Assembly (NCBI GenBank): GCA_035649275.1
Contig: DASRJW010000101.1
Location: 103,473 to 167,472 of the forward strand
Direction: 5' to 3'
From: Candidatus Krumholzibacteriia bacterium
GTDB taxonomy: Bacteria; Krumholzibacteriota; Krumholzibacteriia; G020349025
Length of the DNA: 64,000 nt
Position numbers and translations under genes: made by a program. The notes under the pieces were generated by a model. It ran no database searches. It saw only the letters and a list, made by a program, of their open reading frames with translations, and was not told the origin of the DNA. Shown here piece after piece: positions 7,381 through 15,526 of the stretch. Numbering within the stretch: the stretch's first letter is position 1; each line of letters begins with the position of its first letter.

Positions 7381-9270
7381 CTAAGGCTCCTGCGGCTCCA
7401 CCACGGTCGTGCGCGTCAGCTTCACGTGCGCCTGGTTCAGGTAGCGGCGCAGCTGCACGTTGCTCGGGTCCAGCTTCAGGGCCTTTTCCCAGATGTCCAC
7501 GGCCTCGCGCAGCCTGCCTTCGGTGTAGCTCTCCAGGCCGGTGACTCGATAGACGCGCAAGAGGTTGCCGTCCACTTCCTGGTAGTGCGGCGCCAGGCGC
7601 GACACCTCTTCCCAGGCGAGCATGGCGCCGACGAGATCGCCGGCGCGGTAGAGGCGCATGCCCTCGTCGTAGCGCCCGGCGACTTCGGGCGGCACCGGGG
7701 CGGCGTCTTCGCTCCGCCCTGCCGCCGCCGGCGCGGCGGCGCTGGCCGCTTGGGCATGGCGCTCGATCCGGGCCAGGAGCTTGCGGGCTTCGTTCTCCCG
7801 CGGCTCCAGGTCGAGGACACGCTGGGTCTGCGCCGCGGCGCCAGCGAAGTCGCCGCTCTCCAAGCGCTGCCGCGCGTTCTGCAAGATGCCGCGCCGCCAG
7901 AGCTCGTGGGCGTTCCGCGCCTGCTGCAGTCTCTGCTTCGCCTGTGGATGGTCCGGCCGCAGACGAAGCACGGCCTCGAAGGCCCGCGCCGCATCGAGGT
8001 AGCGCTGCTGCGCGAAAGCCTGTTCGCCGGTGGCGAAGCGCCGGGCTGCAGCGTCGGCAGTGCTGCGCGAGTTCGCGCTCGCTTGCCGCAGCTCTTGCAG
8101 CCGGCGCGCGCTGGTGCTGTCCTCGGGGAGATGGCGCAGCGCTTGTTGCAAAGCGAACAGGGCGCCGGTGTCATCGCGGCGCGCTTGCAGGCTGTCCGCT
8201 TCCCGCACCCAGGAAGCGTTGCGGGCGCGGCGCAAGCCGTCCTCGGCCCGCGACTCCCCCGGCGCCAGCGCCGCGGCGGCGGCATAGAGATCGGTGGCGG
8301 TGGTGAAGCGACCCGCGGCGAAAGCCGAATCCGCCGCCTCGGTCAAGGCCACGAGGCGCAGGCGTTCGCCACTTCCCACCAGGTCGTGCACGCGCCCGGC
8401 CATCTCGAGCTCGCTTTGCCGTTGCTGCCGCAGCCGGCGTTCGTCCCGGCTCGGGCCGAAGCGGAGCTGCACCGCCACTTCGTGCACCGCCTCCCCCGCG
8501 TGGGAGTAACCGAGTCGCCAGGCGCCCAGGGCGAGACTCGCGCCGTAGCGCCAGTCTCCGGCATGCATGCCGGCGGCGACCTCCATCCTGCCGCGGCGAA
8601 GCGTTGCAGCTGCCGCCAGCTCCCGCCGTGCCGACTCGGGGGCTTGGACACCAGCGCAGAGCCCGGCGCTCCAGTACGAGGCCAGGGGCTGCGTCCACGC
8701 CGCCGCCGCCCGCCACTCGCGGGCGCTGGCGCTGCCGGCGAGGCGCGGTTCCACCGCGTTCGCTAGCACCACCCCGGCAGCGAAGCGATCCGCGAGGCCC
8801 CAGTGCAGCCCCAGATCCAGACCGAAGCTCGTCTGCACAGCCCCTGCCTCCGTTTGGGATTGCAAGGTGAGAGCCGCACCGGCGGCGGCGCCGGCGCCGA
8901 GCGTCTGGGCTCCGGCGAGATGCACGAGCTCGCGTGGCGCGCCGAAAGCCGCAGCGCCGAGACGGGAAACACCGAGGCCGAGCACCGGACCGGCGAGGAG
9001 TGGGGCCGTGAAGGCGAGTCGACCGGTGTCCTGACCGTCGCTCGCCGTGGCGCTCGACCAAGCTTCCGGCCGCCGCAGCAGCGCCAGGCGCCCGGGGTTC
9101 TCGAAGAGCGCGGCGGCGGGATCCACGCGCGCCACGGCGCCGGCGCCGAGCGCTGCCTCCAGGCCCAGACCCACCGCGGCGGAGCCGGGCTCGCCGGCCT
9201 GCACCGCGCTGCAGAGGAAAACCCCGGCGGCGCACAGGCTCGTGATGCTGCGGACCTGTGGCTGTCGCAT
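7381..9270 (-). CDS. Secreted barrel-like protein with TPR repeats
   Basis: This 629-residue protein has a signal peptide (SITSLCAAGVFLCSAVQAGE). Residues 25-290 are rich in alternating, glycine-rich strands (LGLEAALGAGAVARVDPAAALFENP), similar to PorV/UPF0164-like outer-membrane barrels, including the N-terminal DPAAALFENPGRLA pattern. From about residue 300 to the end are several TPR-like helical hairpins (ARRFATGEQAFAQQRYLDAA, YDEGMRLYRAGDLVGA, YTEGRLREAVDIWEKALK). The combination suggests an outer-membrane protein with a periplasmic or surface TPR scaffold. The ATG at 9270 is preceded by GGAGG. It is transcribed towards the RsbU-like gene and may pass an envelope state to it; that link is inference from position. 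Confidence 0.7.
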   Translation of the reverse strand: MRQPQVRSITSLCAAGVFLCSAVQAGEPGSAAVGLGLEAALGAGAVARVDPAAALFENPGRLALLRRPEAWSSATASDGQDTGRLAFTAPLLAGPVLGLGVSRLGAAAFGAPRELVHLAGAQTLGAGAAAGAALTLQSQTEAGAVQTSFGLDLGLHWGLADRFAAGVVLANAVEPRLAGSASAREWRAAAAWTQPLASYWSAGLCAGVQAPESARRELAAAATLRRGRMEVAAGMHAGDWRYGASLALGAWRLGYSHAGEAVHEVAVQLRFGPSRDERRLRQQRQSELEMAGRVHDLVGSGERLRLVALTEAADSAFAAGRFTTATDLYAAAAALAPGESRAEDGLRRARNASWVREADSLQARRDDTGALFALQQALRHLPEDSTSARRLQELRQASANSRSTADAAARRFATGEQAFAQQRYLDAARAFEAVLRLRPDHPQAKQRLQQARNAHELWRRGILQNARQRLESGDFAGAAAQTQRVLDLEPRENEARKLLARIERHAQAASAAAPAAAGRSEDAAPVPPEVAGRYDEGMRLYRAGDLVGAMLAWEEVSRLAPHYQEVDGNLLRVYRVTGLESYTEGRLREAVDIWEKALKLDPSNVQLRRYLNQAHVKLTRTTVVEPQEP

Positions 9271-9311
9271 GGGCCTCCGGCTGCCTGGCATCACCTGCCG
9301 CGGTTCGCGCC

Positions 9312-9839
9312 TCAGCGTCCCGATCGGGAGGAGAACTGCGCCTCCGTGTCGTCCCGGTAGTCCATTGCCACCGTGAACAGCAGCCGATGCACGCGAGCGC
9401 GGGAGCGGCGACCGCGGGCGTCCACGGCGTTGCTCCAGAATTCGACCTGGAAGGTCTTGCCGGCGAGATCGGGCTCGTAGGGCAAGGTGAGGCGGACGTC
9501 GGTGCGTTTCTCCGCATGCGGCGGCAAGCGGAAATGGGCCCGCTCCAAGCTCACCCAGCGCCGGTCCGGGAGCGGTTGGGCTCCTGGACGCAGATCGTGG
9601 TGCGAGGGCACGACGATCTCGACCCGCACCTCCAAGGTCACGTTCCCCAGGTTCTGGAACACCAGGGGTGACTCCGCCAGTCGCCAGACGGAGTAGGACT
9701 TGCCGATCGCCAAGCGGCGCAGGCGCACCTCGCCGCATTCGGTGCGCAGGCCCTCGCTCGCGGCCGGCGCTCCAGGCAGGCTCGCGCTCAGGGCGCACCA
9801 CGCCAGACACAAGTGCAGCATGCTGGGCCGGAGTCGCAT
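9312..9839 (-). CDS. Small secreted protein with an immunoglobulin-like fold, unknown function
   Basis: This 175-residue protein begins with a signal peptide (MRLRPSMLHLCLAWCALSAS, cleavage after PGAPAASEG is plausible). The mature part has beta-strand spacing (SPLVFQNLGNVTLEVRVEIV, KRTDVRLTLPYEPDLAGKTF, FQVEFWSNAVDARG). This resembles pilus-chaperone-like or DUF916-like beta-sandwich domains that begin with a lone-strand LVFQNLGN pattern. No enzyme motif is visible. It precedes the barrel-TPR gene by 41 bases in the same direction, with a GGAGCAAGG ribosome binding site, and is likely the first gene of the 9839-to-1339 transcript. Function is unknown. Confidence 0.65.
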   Translation of the reverse strand: MRLRPSMLHLCLAWCALSASLPGAPAASEGLRTECGEVRLRRLAIGKSYSVWRLAESPLVFQNLGNVTLEVRVEIVVPSHHDLRPGAQPLPDRRWVSLERAHFRLPPHAEKRTDVRLTLPYEPDLAGKTFQVEFWSNAVDARGRRSRARVHRLLFTVAMDYRDDTEAQFSSRSGR

Positions 9840-10063
9840 CCTTGCTCCCTGCAACGAATCGAGGCGGCGAGGCAGGCTCCCTCCGCCTCTCACCGCGGTG
9901 CTCTTGGGCGCACCGATTCGAAACCTCGCGTACCCGTAGGGGAAGCAACGGCGATGCCACGGAGGCGGAGGGTCGGTGGGACGGCGGGACGGTGTGTGGC
10001 CTTTCCCCAGGCCCGTCTGCCAGTGCATGCTTGGGCGCCCATGGGGCAGGAAGGAGCTCCTCG

Positions 10064-10777
10064 ATGACCGAGCTGCTCTACCAGACGGATGCCATGCTCA
10101 GAGTCTTCGATGCCACCGTCGTGGCGAGCGAGGGAGAGCGCGTGGAACTCGACCGCACCGCTTTCTATCCCACCGGAGGCGGGCAACCCCACGACCTCGG
10201 TTGGTTCGATCTCGGTTCCGAGCGCCGCGCCGTGACCCGTGTGGAGCGCGAGGGCGAGAAGGTGTGGCACACCGTGCCCGGGCCGCCGCTCGCGGCCGGC
10301 ACGGTGGTGCGTGGCAGCCTGGATTGGGAGCGCCGGCACCAGCTGATGCGCACGCACACGGCGTTGCACGTGCTGAGCGCGATCATCTGGCGCGACTACG
10401 GGGCGCCGGTGACCGGGGGCGGCATGGAGCCGTTGCGCGGCCGCCTCGATTTCGAACTGGGAGCGCTGCCGGCTGATTTCGCCGCCCGCCTCGAAGCCGC
10501 GATCGCCGCCGAGATCCGCGCCGCCCGTCCGGTGGAGGTGCGCCTCCTGCCGCGCGACGAGGCGCTCCGCATCCCCGACCTCATCCGCACCAAAGTGAAC
10601 CTGCTGCCGGCGGACATCCGGATCATCCGCACCGTGCACATCATGGGTCTCGATCTACAGGCCGACGGCGGCACGCATGTCGGCAACAGCAGCGAGATCG
10701 GCGCCGTCCGCGTCGTCGAGGTCAAGAGCAAGGGCAAGAACTTCCGGCGCGTGCGCCTCGAGATCGTGGACGGTTGA
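10064..10777 (+). CDS. Alanyl-tRNA editing protein (AlaX family)
   Basis: This 237-residue protein matches the stand-alone editing domain of AlaRS. FYPTGGGQPHDLG is the family signature, HTALHVLSAI supplies the first two metal-binding histidines, and DGGTHVGNSSEIG is the second metal site. AlaX proteins hydrolyse Ser or Gly mischarged on tRNA-Ala. In AlaRS the second site normally reads C-G-G-T-H; here the cysteine position is aspartate. The ATG at 10064 follows a GGAGCTC ribosome binding site and fits the family N-terminus. The next gene starts one base after its stop codon, so the two are co-translated. Confidence 0.87.
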   Translation: MTELLYQTDAMLRVFDATVVASEGERVELDRTAFYPTGGGQPHDLGWFDLGSERRAVTRVEREGEKVWHTVPGPPLAAGTVVRGSLDWERRHQLMRTHTALHVLSAIIWRDYGAPVTGGGMEPLRGRLDFELGALPADFAARLEAAIAAEIRAARPVEVRLLPRDEALRIPDLIRTKVNLLPADIRIIRTVHIMGLDLQADGGTHVGNSSEIGAVRVVEVKSKGKNFRRVRLEIVDG

Positions 10778-10778
10778 C

Positions 10779-11789
10779 GTGGATCCTGTGGCCCTGGCGC
10801 GCCGCTTCGTCGACATCCCCTCCTTGACCGGGGAGGAGGGCCCGATGGCCGAGGCCAGCGCCGCGGTGCTGCGCGAGGCGGGCTTCGCCGTCCAGCTCTT
10901 GGCCGTAGCGCCCGGGCGGGCCAACGTTCTCGCCACTTTGGAACCGCCGCGCGTTCTCTTTTGCACCCATCTCGACACCGTGCCGCCCTACTTCCCGGCG
11001 CGCGAGGACGGCGACTGGCTCTATGGTCGCGGGTCGTGCGATGCCAAAGGCATCCTGGCGGCGATGACGGTGGCGGCAGCGACGCTGGTGCAGGAAGGCG
11101 TGCGCGACCTGGGTCTGCTCTTCGTGGTCGGTGAAGAGACCGACTCGATCGGCGCCAAGCACGCCAACGCCACCCTCGAGCTCGGCTCGGTGCGCTACAC
11201 CCTCGTCGGCGAACCGACGGACTCGCGCTTCGCCCGCGCCCAGAAGGGCGGCCTCAAGTTCACGTTGCGCCTGCAGGGCACGGCGGCGCACTCTGGGTAT
11301 CCGGAGCAGGGTCGCTCGGCGGTGCTGGCTCTGCTCGAGCTCTTGCAAGCGATCGACGCCGCCGACTGGGGCGAGGATCCGGAGCTCGGGCGCGGCAGCG
11401 CCAACATCGGCGTCCTCCGCGGCGGGGTGGCGGCGAACGTCGTTCCCGCTCGCGCCGAGGCGGAGATCCACGTGCGCGTCGTCGACAGCGTCGCCGCGGT
11501 GCGGCAGCGCCTGGAGGCCTTGTGCGCCCGCTCCCGCCTCCCGGCAGAGTGGAGCGTGGAGACGGCGAACGAACCGCAGCAGCTCATGGTGCTGCCCGGC
11601 GCGCCGGAAACCGTGGTGGCCTTCAACACCGATGTGGCGCATCTCCAGCACTTTGGCCAGAAGCTCCTCTGCGGCCCCGGCTCCATCCTGGTGGCGCATG
11701 GTGCGGAGGAGCGACTTTCCAAGAACGAGCTACGCGCCGCCGTACAGCTCTACCGCCGCGCCGCCCTGCATTTGCGCGCCATGCCCTGA
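10779..11789 (+). CDS. dapE: M20-family deacylase, probable succinyl-diaminopimelate desuccinylase
   Basis: This 336-residue M20 metallopeptidase-fold protein carries the metal and catalytic residues of the family: His/Asp in FCTHLDTVPPYF, Asp in GRGSCDAKG, the Glu-Glu pair in VVGEETDS, Glu in GEPTD and the late His in ILVAHGAEERLS. The lid domain contains GTAAHSGYPEQG. DapE hydrolyses N-succinyl-LL-diaminopimelate in lysine and peptidoglycan precursor synthesis. The assignment over ArgE rests on the adjacent dapD gene 18 bases downstream. The GTG at 10779 is the first start after the alaX stop. It is shorter than E. coli DapE (about 375 residues), closer to the ArgE/DapE-like short group. 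Confidence 0.8.
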   Translation: MDPVALARRFVDIPSLTGEEGPMAEASAAVLREAGFAVQLLAVAPGRANVLATLEPPRVLFCTHLDTVPPYFPAREDGDWLYGRGSCDAKGILAAMTVAAATLVQEGVRDLGLLFVVGEETDSIGAKHANATLELGSVRYTLVGEPTDSRFARAQKGGLKFTLRLQGTAAHSGYPEQGRSAVLALLELLQAIDAADWGEDPELGRGSANIGVLRGGVAANVVPARAEAEIHVRVVDSVAAVRQRLEALCARSRLPAEWSVETANEPQQLMVLPGAPETVVAFNTDVAHLQHFGQKLLCGPGSILVAHGAEERLSKNELRAAVQLYRRAALHLRAMP

Positions 11790-11807
11790 AAGAATCCGGG
11801 AAGGGAA

Positions 11808-12650
11808 ATGATGGAAGAGACACGCCGCATCCTGCTCGAGGCCTACGAGGGCCAGCGCGATGTCGCCGCCCCGGAAGTGGCGGCGGCCTTCGAGGCTCTG
11901 CTCGCCGCCCTGGAGGCGGGAACGGTGCGGGCGGCGGCGCCGGCGCCGGACGGCACCTGGCTCGTGCAGGCTTGGGTGAAAGCGGGAATCTTGGTCGGCT
12001 TTCGCGCCGGAAAGATCGTGGACATGTCGGTGCACCCGCGCCTGCCCTTCTTCGACAAGCACAATCTGCCGACCCAGAGCTTGGACGGTGTGGGGCGCCG
12101 CCTCCGCCTCGTGCCCGGCGGCAGCAGCGTCCGCCGCGGCGTCCACCTCGGACCCGACGTGGTGATCATGCCGCCGGCCTACGTCAACGTCGGCGCCCGG
12201 GTGGAAGAAGGCAGCATGGTGGACTCCCATGCTCTCGTCGGCTCCTGTGCTCAGGTAGGGCGCTTCGTGCACCTGTCGGCGGCGGCGCAGATCGGCGGCG
12301 TCCTCGAGCCGCCGGGGGCGCGGCCGGTGATCCTGGAAGACGGCGTGCTCGTGGGGGGCAATTGCGGCGTGTACGAGGGCACGCTGGTGCGCCGACGTGC
12401 CGTCCTCGGCGCTGGCGTCATCCTCACCGCCTCGACGCCGGTCTACGACCTGCCGCGGCAACAGATCATCCGGCCCCAGCCGGGCAGCGGTCTCGAGATC
12501 CCCGAGGGCGCCGTCGTCGTCCCCGGCAGCCGGGCGCTGCGCGGCGACTTCGCCGCCGCCGCGGGCCTCGGGCTCTACACCCCGGTGATCGTCAAGTACC
12601 GGGACGCGCAGACCGACGCGCGCACGGCGCTGGAGGAAGCGCTGCGTTAG
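11808..12650 (+). CDS. dapD: 2,3,4,5-tetrahydropyridine-2,6-dicarboxylate N-succinyltransferase
   Basis: This 280-residue protein has the left-handed beta-helix hexapeptide pattern of DapD across residues 95-230 ([57 protein letters not shown]). It also carries the family motifs [14 protein letters not shown] and [16 protein letters not shown]. It transfers succinyl from succinyl-CoA to tetrahydrodipicolinate, the step before amination in the succinylase branch of diaminopimelate synthesis. It follows dapE by 18 bases with a good GGGAAGGGA ribosome binding site. Length matches the family, and nothing is missing. Confidence 0.93.
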   Translation: MMEETRRILLEAYEGQRDVAAPEVAAAFEALLAALEAGTVRAAAPAPDGTWLVQAWVKAGILVGFRAGKIVDMSVHPRLPFFDKHNLPTQSLDGVGRRLRLVPGGSSVRRGVHLGPDVVIMPPAYVNVGARVEEGSMVDSHALVGSCAQVGRFVHLSAAAQIGGVLEPPGARPVILEDGVLVGGNCGVYEGTLVRRRAVLGAGVILTASTPVYDLPRQQIIRPQPGSGLEIPEGAVVVPGSRALRGDFAAAAGLGLYTPVIVKYRDAQTDARTALEEALR

Positions 12651-12666
12651 GCCGCCAGGAGGGTGC

Positions 12667-13311
12667 ATGTTCCGGCTGTGGCGGAGCGAGAAGCGCCTGC
12701 AGGAGAAGCTCGACGCCTACGTCGCCCAGGTGATGCATGCCCTCGGCAGCCTGAAGGAAACCTTCCCGAGTTGTCTGGATGGGTCGCGCGCACGCCTCGC
12801 CGATCTCTCCAACCCGGTGCACCCGCTGGAGTCACAGGCCGACGACATGCGGCGTGCCCTGGAGCTCGAGCTCTACGCCGGCCGCCTGCTGCCCGAATCC
12901 CGCGCCGATCTGCTGGTACTCCTCGAGGCCCTCGACCGCATCTCCAACAGCGCCGAGAACATCGTGGAGTTCTTCTCCCTCCAGGAGCTGGAGGTGCCGC
13001 CGCCGCTGCGCGACGAGCTGCACTCCTTCCTGCTCAAGAATCTCGAAGCTTGCGCCGCCATGGCCGAAACCGTGCGACTGTTGCTGGCCGACCTGGACAA
13101 AGTGCAGACCTTGGCGAACGAGGTGGACCAGCTGGAAAGCCAGTGCGACACGCGGGAGCGCCGGCTGCTGCGGCGGATCTTCGACCTCGAGGTGGAGCGC
13201 GCCCACAAGCTGCACCTCCGTGATCTCGTCCAGGCCCTCGGCATGCTTTCCGATCAGGCCGAGGAAGTGGCGGACATGGTGGTGCGCATGGCGGTGAAAC
13301 GCCGCTTCTGA
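12667..13311 (+). CDS. DUF47/PhoU-like protein (PiT transporter accessory)
   Basis: This 214-residue, all-helical protein of the DUF47 family has PhoU-like acidic patches (VHPLESQADDMRRALELELYAG, ALDRISNSAENIVEFF, QVDQLES-type repeat and LSDQAEEVADMVVRM). Proteins of this family are almost always encoded beside PiT phosphate transporters and are thought to control them, binding metal clusters through E/D-x-x-x-D motifs. The PiT gene starts 25 bases later. It has no membrane segment. The ATG at 12667 lies seven bases after an AGGAGG sequence. Confidence 0.9.
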   Translation: MFRLWRSEKRLQEKLDAYVAQVMHALGSLKETFPSCLDGSRARLADLSNPVHPLESQADDMRRALELELYAGRLLPESRADLLVLLEALDRISNSAENIVEFFSLQELEVPPPLRDELHSFLLKNLEACAAMAETVRLLLADLDKVQTLANEVDQLESQCDTRERRLLRRIFDLEVERAHKLHLRDLVQALGMLSDQAEEVADMVVRMAVKRRF

Positions 13312-13336
13312 AGCGCCGCGCCAGGGAGGCTCGTGC

Positions 13337-14260
13337 TTGGGGGGAGTGCTGGGGGCCCTGTTCCTGGGCTGGGCGCTGGGTGCCAACGATGCCGCCAGCA
13401 TCTACGGTCCCGCGGTGGCGAGCCGGGCGGTGCGCTATCGCACCGCCCTCGTGGTGGCCATGGTCTTCGTCGTCCTCGGCGCCTGCATGGGAAGCGCCCG
13501 CACCCTGCATACCGTCGGCACGCTGAGCCAGCAGACGCCGCGGAGCGCCCTCGCGATCACCGCCGCCGCGGCGCTTTCGATGACCGTCCTCGTCGTCCTC
13601 CGCTTGCCATCGAGCAGTTCGCAGGCGGTGGTGGGAGCGATCGTGGGCGGAGCCTGGGGACGCGGCGTGGCGCTGGACGCAGCCGCTCTCGGGCGCATTC
13701 TGCAGGGATGGGTGCTGACGCCGCTCGTCGCTGCTTTCTTGGGCTTCGCCGGCGCCGCCCTCTTGAGCCGTCTCGGTCGGCGGCGGCACGCCGGCTTCCT
13801 CCAGCTCGATCCGCTGGTGCGGACCGCGCTCGTCGCTCTCGGGGCCTGGTGTGCTTTCGCCCTCGGGGCCAACAACGCCGCCAACGTGAGCGGCGTGGTG
13901 GTGGCGAGCGGTGTGCTCGCCCCCTTTCCCGGGGCGGCGCTTGCCGGCGGCAGCATCGCTCTCGGCATCGCCAGCTTCGGCTGGCGTCTCGTCGATCTCG
14001 TGGGCGACAAGCTGGTGCGTTTCGAACCGCCGACGGCGCTCGTCGTCATGCTGGCGCAAGCGCTCACCGTGCACCTCTTCGCCCTCTGGGGCTTGCCGGT
14101 GTCCATGTCGCAAGCGCTGGCGGGCGGCGCCCTCGGCATCGGTCTCGCCAAGGGCGTGCGCACCCTCGGCCGGCGCGCCTTCCTACACGTGCTGCTCGGG
14201 TGGGTGGCGACGCCGCTCGCGGGCGGAGTCCTGGCCTACGCTTTCGTGCACGTACTCTAG
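13337..14260 (+). CDS. PiT-family inorganic phosphate permease
   Basis: This 307-residue inner-membrane protein has about nine hydrophobic helices and the duplicated PiT signature (LGWALGANDAASIYGP near the N-terminus and FALGANNAANVSGV in the second half). It imports phosphate coupled to H+ or Na+. The TTG at 13337 is taken as the start because a GGGAGG sequence lies seven bases upstream and no earlier in-frame ATG or GTG exists. A GTG three codons later is possible. It is shorter than E. coli PitA (about 500 residues) and resembles the compact archaeal/bacterial form. Its 3' end overlaps the convergent mutY gene by 78 bases, which is unusual. Confidence 0.9.
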   Translation: MGGVLGALFLGWALGANDAASIYGPAVASRAVRYRTALVVAMVFVVLGACMGSARTLHTVGTLSQQTPRSALAITAAAALSMTVLVVLRLPSSSSQAVVGAIVGGAWGRGVALDAAALGRILQGWVLTPLVAAFLGFAGAALLSRLGRRRHAGFLQLDPLVRTALVALGAWCAFALGANNAANVSGVVVASGVLAPFPGAALAGGSIALGIASFGWRLVDLVGDKLVRFEPPTALVVMLAQALTVHLFALWGLPVSMSQALAGGALGIGLAKGVRTLGRRAFLHVLLGWVATPLAGGVLAYAFVHVL

Positions 14261-15394
14261 CCAGCGGGCATCGAAGCGCGCGGCGGTACGCAGCGCCTTC
14301 CGCGTCAGCGTCGTGAGCGGCAAGCTCCGGCAGCGCTCCCGGTCGACCCAGCGCCAGTCGAGAGAGGGGAGCTCGAGGTTGGCGAGAGGTGTCGCGGCGG
14401 TGGCGGCGCGCCGTGAAGGAGGCGACGCAAGGGGCGACCCGGCGGCGGTGCCGGCGAAGAGCTCGACCTCCAGCCGGTGCGAGAGGATGGCGTGGCGGAA
14501 GCCGGACGGCTGCCGCCGCCAGGAGCGAACTTCGATGCCGCCGCGCGCCGTGACCTGGTGGCGGAACGCGGTAGCGCCGTCCCTTGCCTCGAGCCTGCCG
14601 GTCGGGAGCTCCCACCAATCGCGCAGCAAGCGGCCGCTGCTCCGGCGGACGAGGAGGAGCTTGGCTCGCTGCCGCAACAGCGCCGCGCCCAGGTGCACGA
14701 CCAGGCGTGGAGGTCGAGGGCGGGAGCGGGGGAGCGCGGCGGCGAGACCGCGGGCGCGGGCCCTGCACGCCGACGCCAGCGGACAGTCGGCACAACGCGG
14801 CGCCGCCTTGGTGCAGAGGACCGCGCCCAGCTCCATCAAGGATTGGTTCGCTTCTCCCGGGCTCGAGCCCCGGGCCCAGGCGGCCGCGAGCTCCCACAAC
14901 CTTTTCTGCGCCGGCGCCGCTTCCACCGGCGTGCGTTCCAGGGAAAAGCGCGCCAGGACGCGGGCAGCGTTGCCGTCGAGGCAAGGTTCGGGACTGTCGA
15001 AAGCGATGCTCGCGATGGCGCCCGCGGTGTACCGGCCGATCCCGGGGAGCCGGCGTAGCGCCGCCATGTCGTCCGGGAGCTCGCCCCCGTGTGCCGCGAC
15101 CACACGCCGGGCGGCGGCGTGGAGCCGGCGGGCACGACCGTAGTAGCCGAGGCCCGACCAGGATTGGAGCACCGCATCGAGGGGGGCGGCGGCGAGCCGG
15201 GCGACATCGGGATAGCGGGCCAAAAAGCGCTCGTAGTACGGCACCACCACTTCGACCCGCGTCTGCTGCAGCATGATCTCCGACACCCAGATCGCGTAGG
15301 GATCCTGAGTCCGGCGCCAGGGGAGGTCGCGCTGGCGCCGCCGGTACCAGCGGAGCAGATTCCGTCGCGCCCGTCGGAGCGTGCCTTCGTCCAC
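14183..15394 (-). CDS. mutY: Adenine DNA glycosylase MutY
   Basis: This 403-residue protein has all MutY parts. The helix-hairpin-helix region LPGIGRYTAGAI is followed by LDGNAARVLAR, and the catalytic Glu lies in WVSEIMLQQTRVE. The [4Fe-4S] ligand cluster is CTKAAPRCADCPLASAC. A C-terminal NUDIX-like domain (WWELPTGRLEARDG) reads 8-oxo-guanine. It removes adenine mispaired with 8-oxoguanine. The length fits the family (about 350-400). The 3' end extends antisense into the PiT gene by 78 bases, and its C-terminal 25 residues are arginine-rich and poorly conserved-looking, so the functional end may be earlier. Confidence 0.93.
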   Translation of the reverse strand: MDEGTLRRARRNLLRWYRRRQRDLPWRRTQDPYAIWVSEIMLQQTRVEVVVPYYERFLARYPDVARLAAAPLDAVLQSWSGLGYYGRARRLHAAARRVVAAHGGELPDDMAALRRLPGIGRYTAGAIASIAFDSPEPCLDGNAARVLARFSLERTPVEAAPAQKRLWELAAAWARGSSPGEANQSLMELGAVLCTKAAPRCADCPLASACRARARGLAAALPRSRPRPPRLVVHLGAALLRQRAKLLLVRRSSGRLLRDWWELPTGRLEARDGATAFRHQVTARGGIEVRSWRRQPSGFRHAILSHRLEVELFAGTAAGSPLASPPSRRAATAATPLANLELPSLDWRWVDRERCRSLPLTTLTRKALRTAARFDARWLEYVHESVGQDSARERRRHPPEQHV

Positions 15395-15526
15395 CCTCGC
15401 TGCCTCCCCGCGCTGTCTCCTCGAGACGGCGCCCTCTCGGCGGGCCGGCGCCGCGGCCGCATTCGCGCGTTGTCACCGGGCGGGCCGGCAGCGGAGAATA
15501 CACCGGCGTTTCTCCCGGAGGCATGC

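Noticed and set aside
5920-8766. A 948-codon plus-strand frame across the RsbU and barrel-TPR genes
   Set aside because: It covers minus-strand genes with real motifs. Its own sequence shows no domain and is dominated by Leu, Gln, Gly and Arg.
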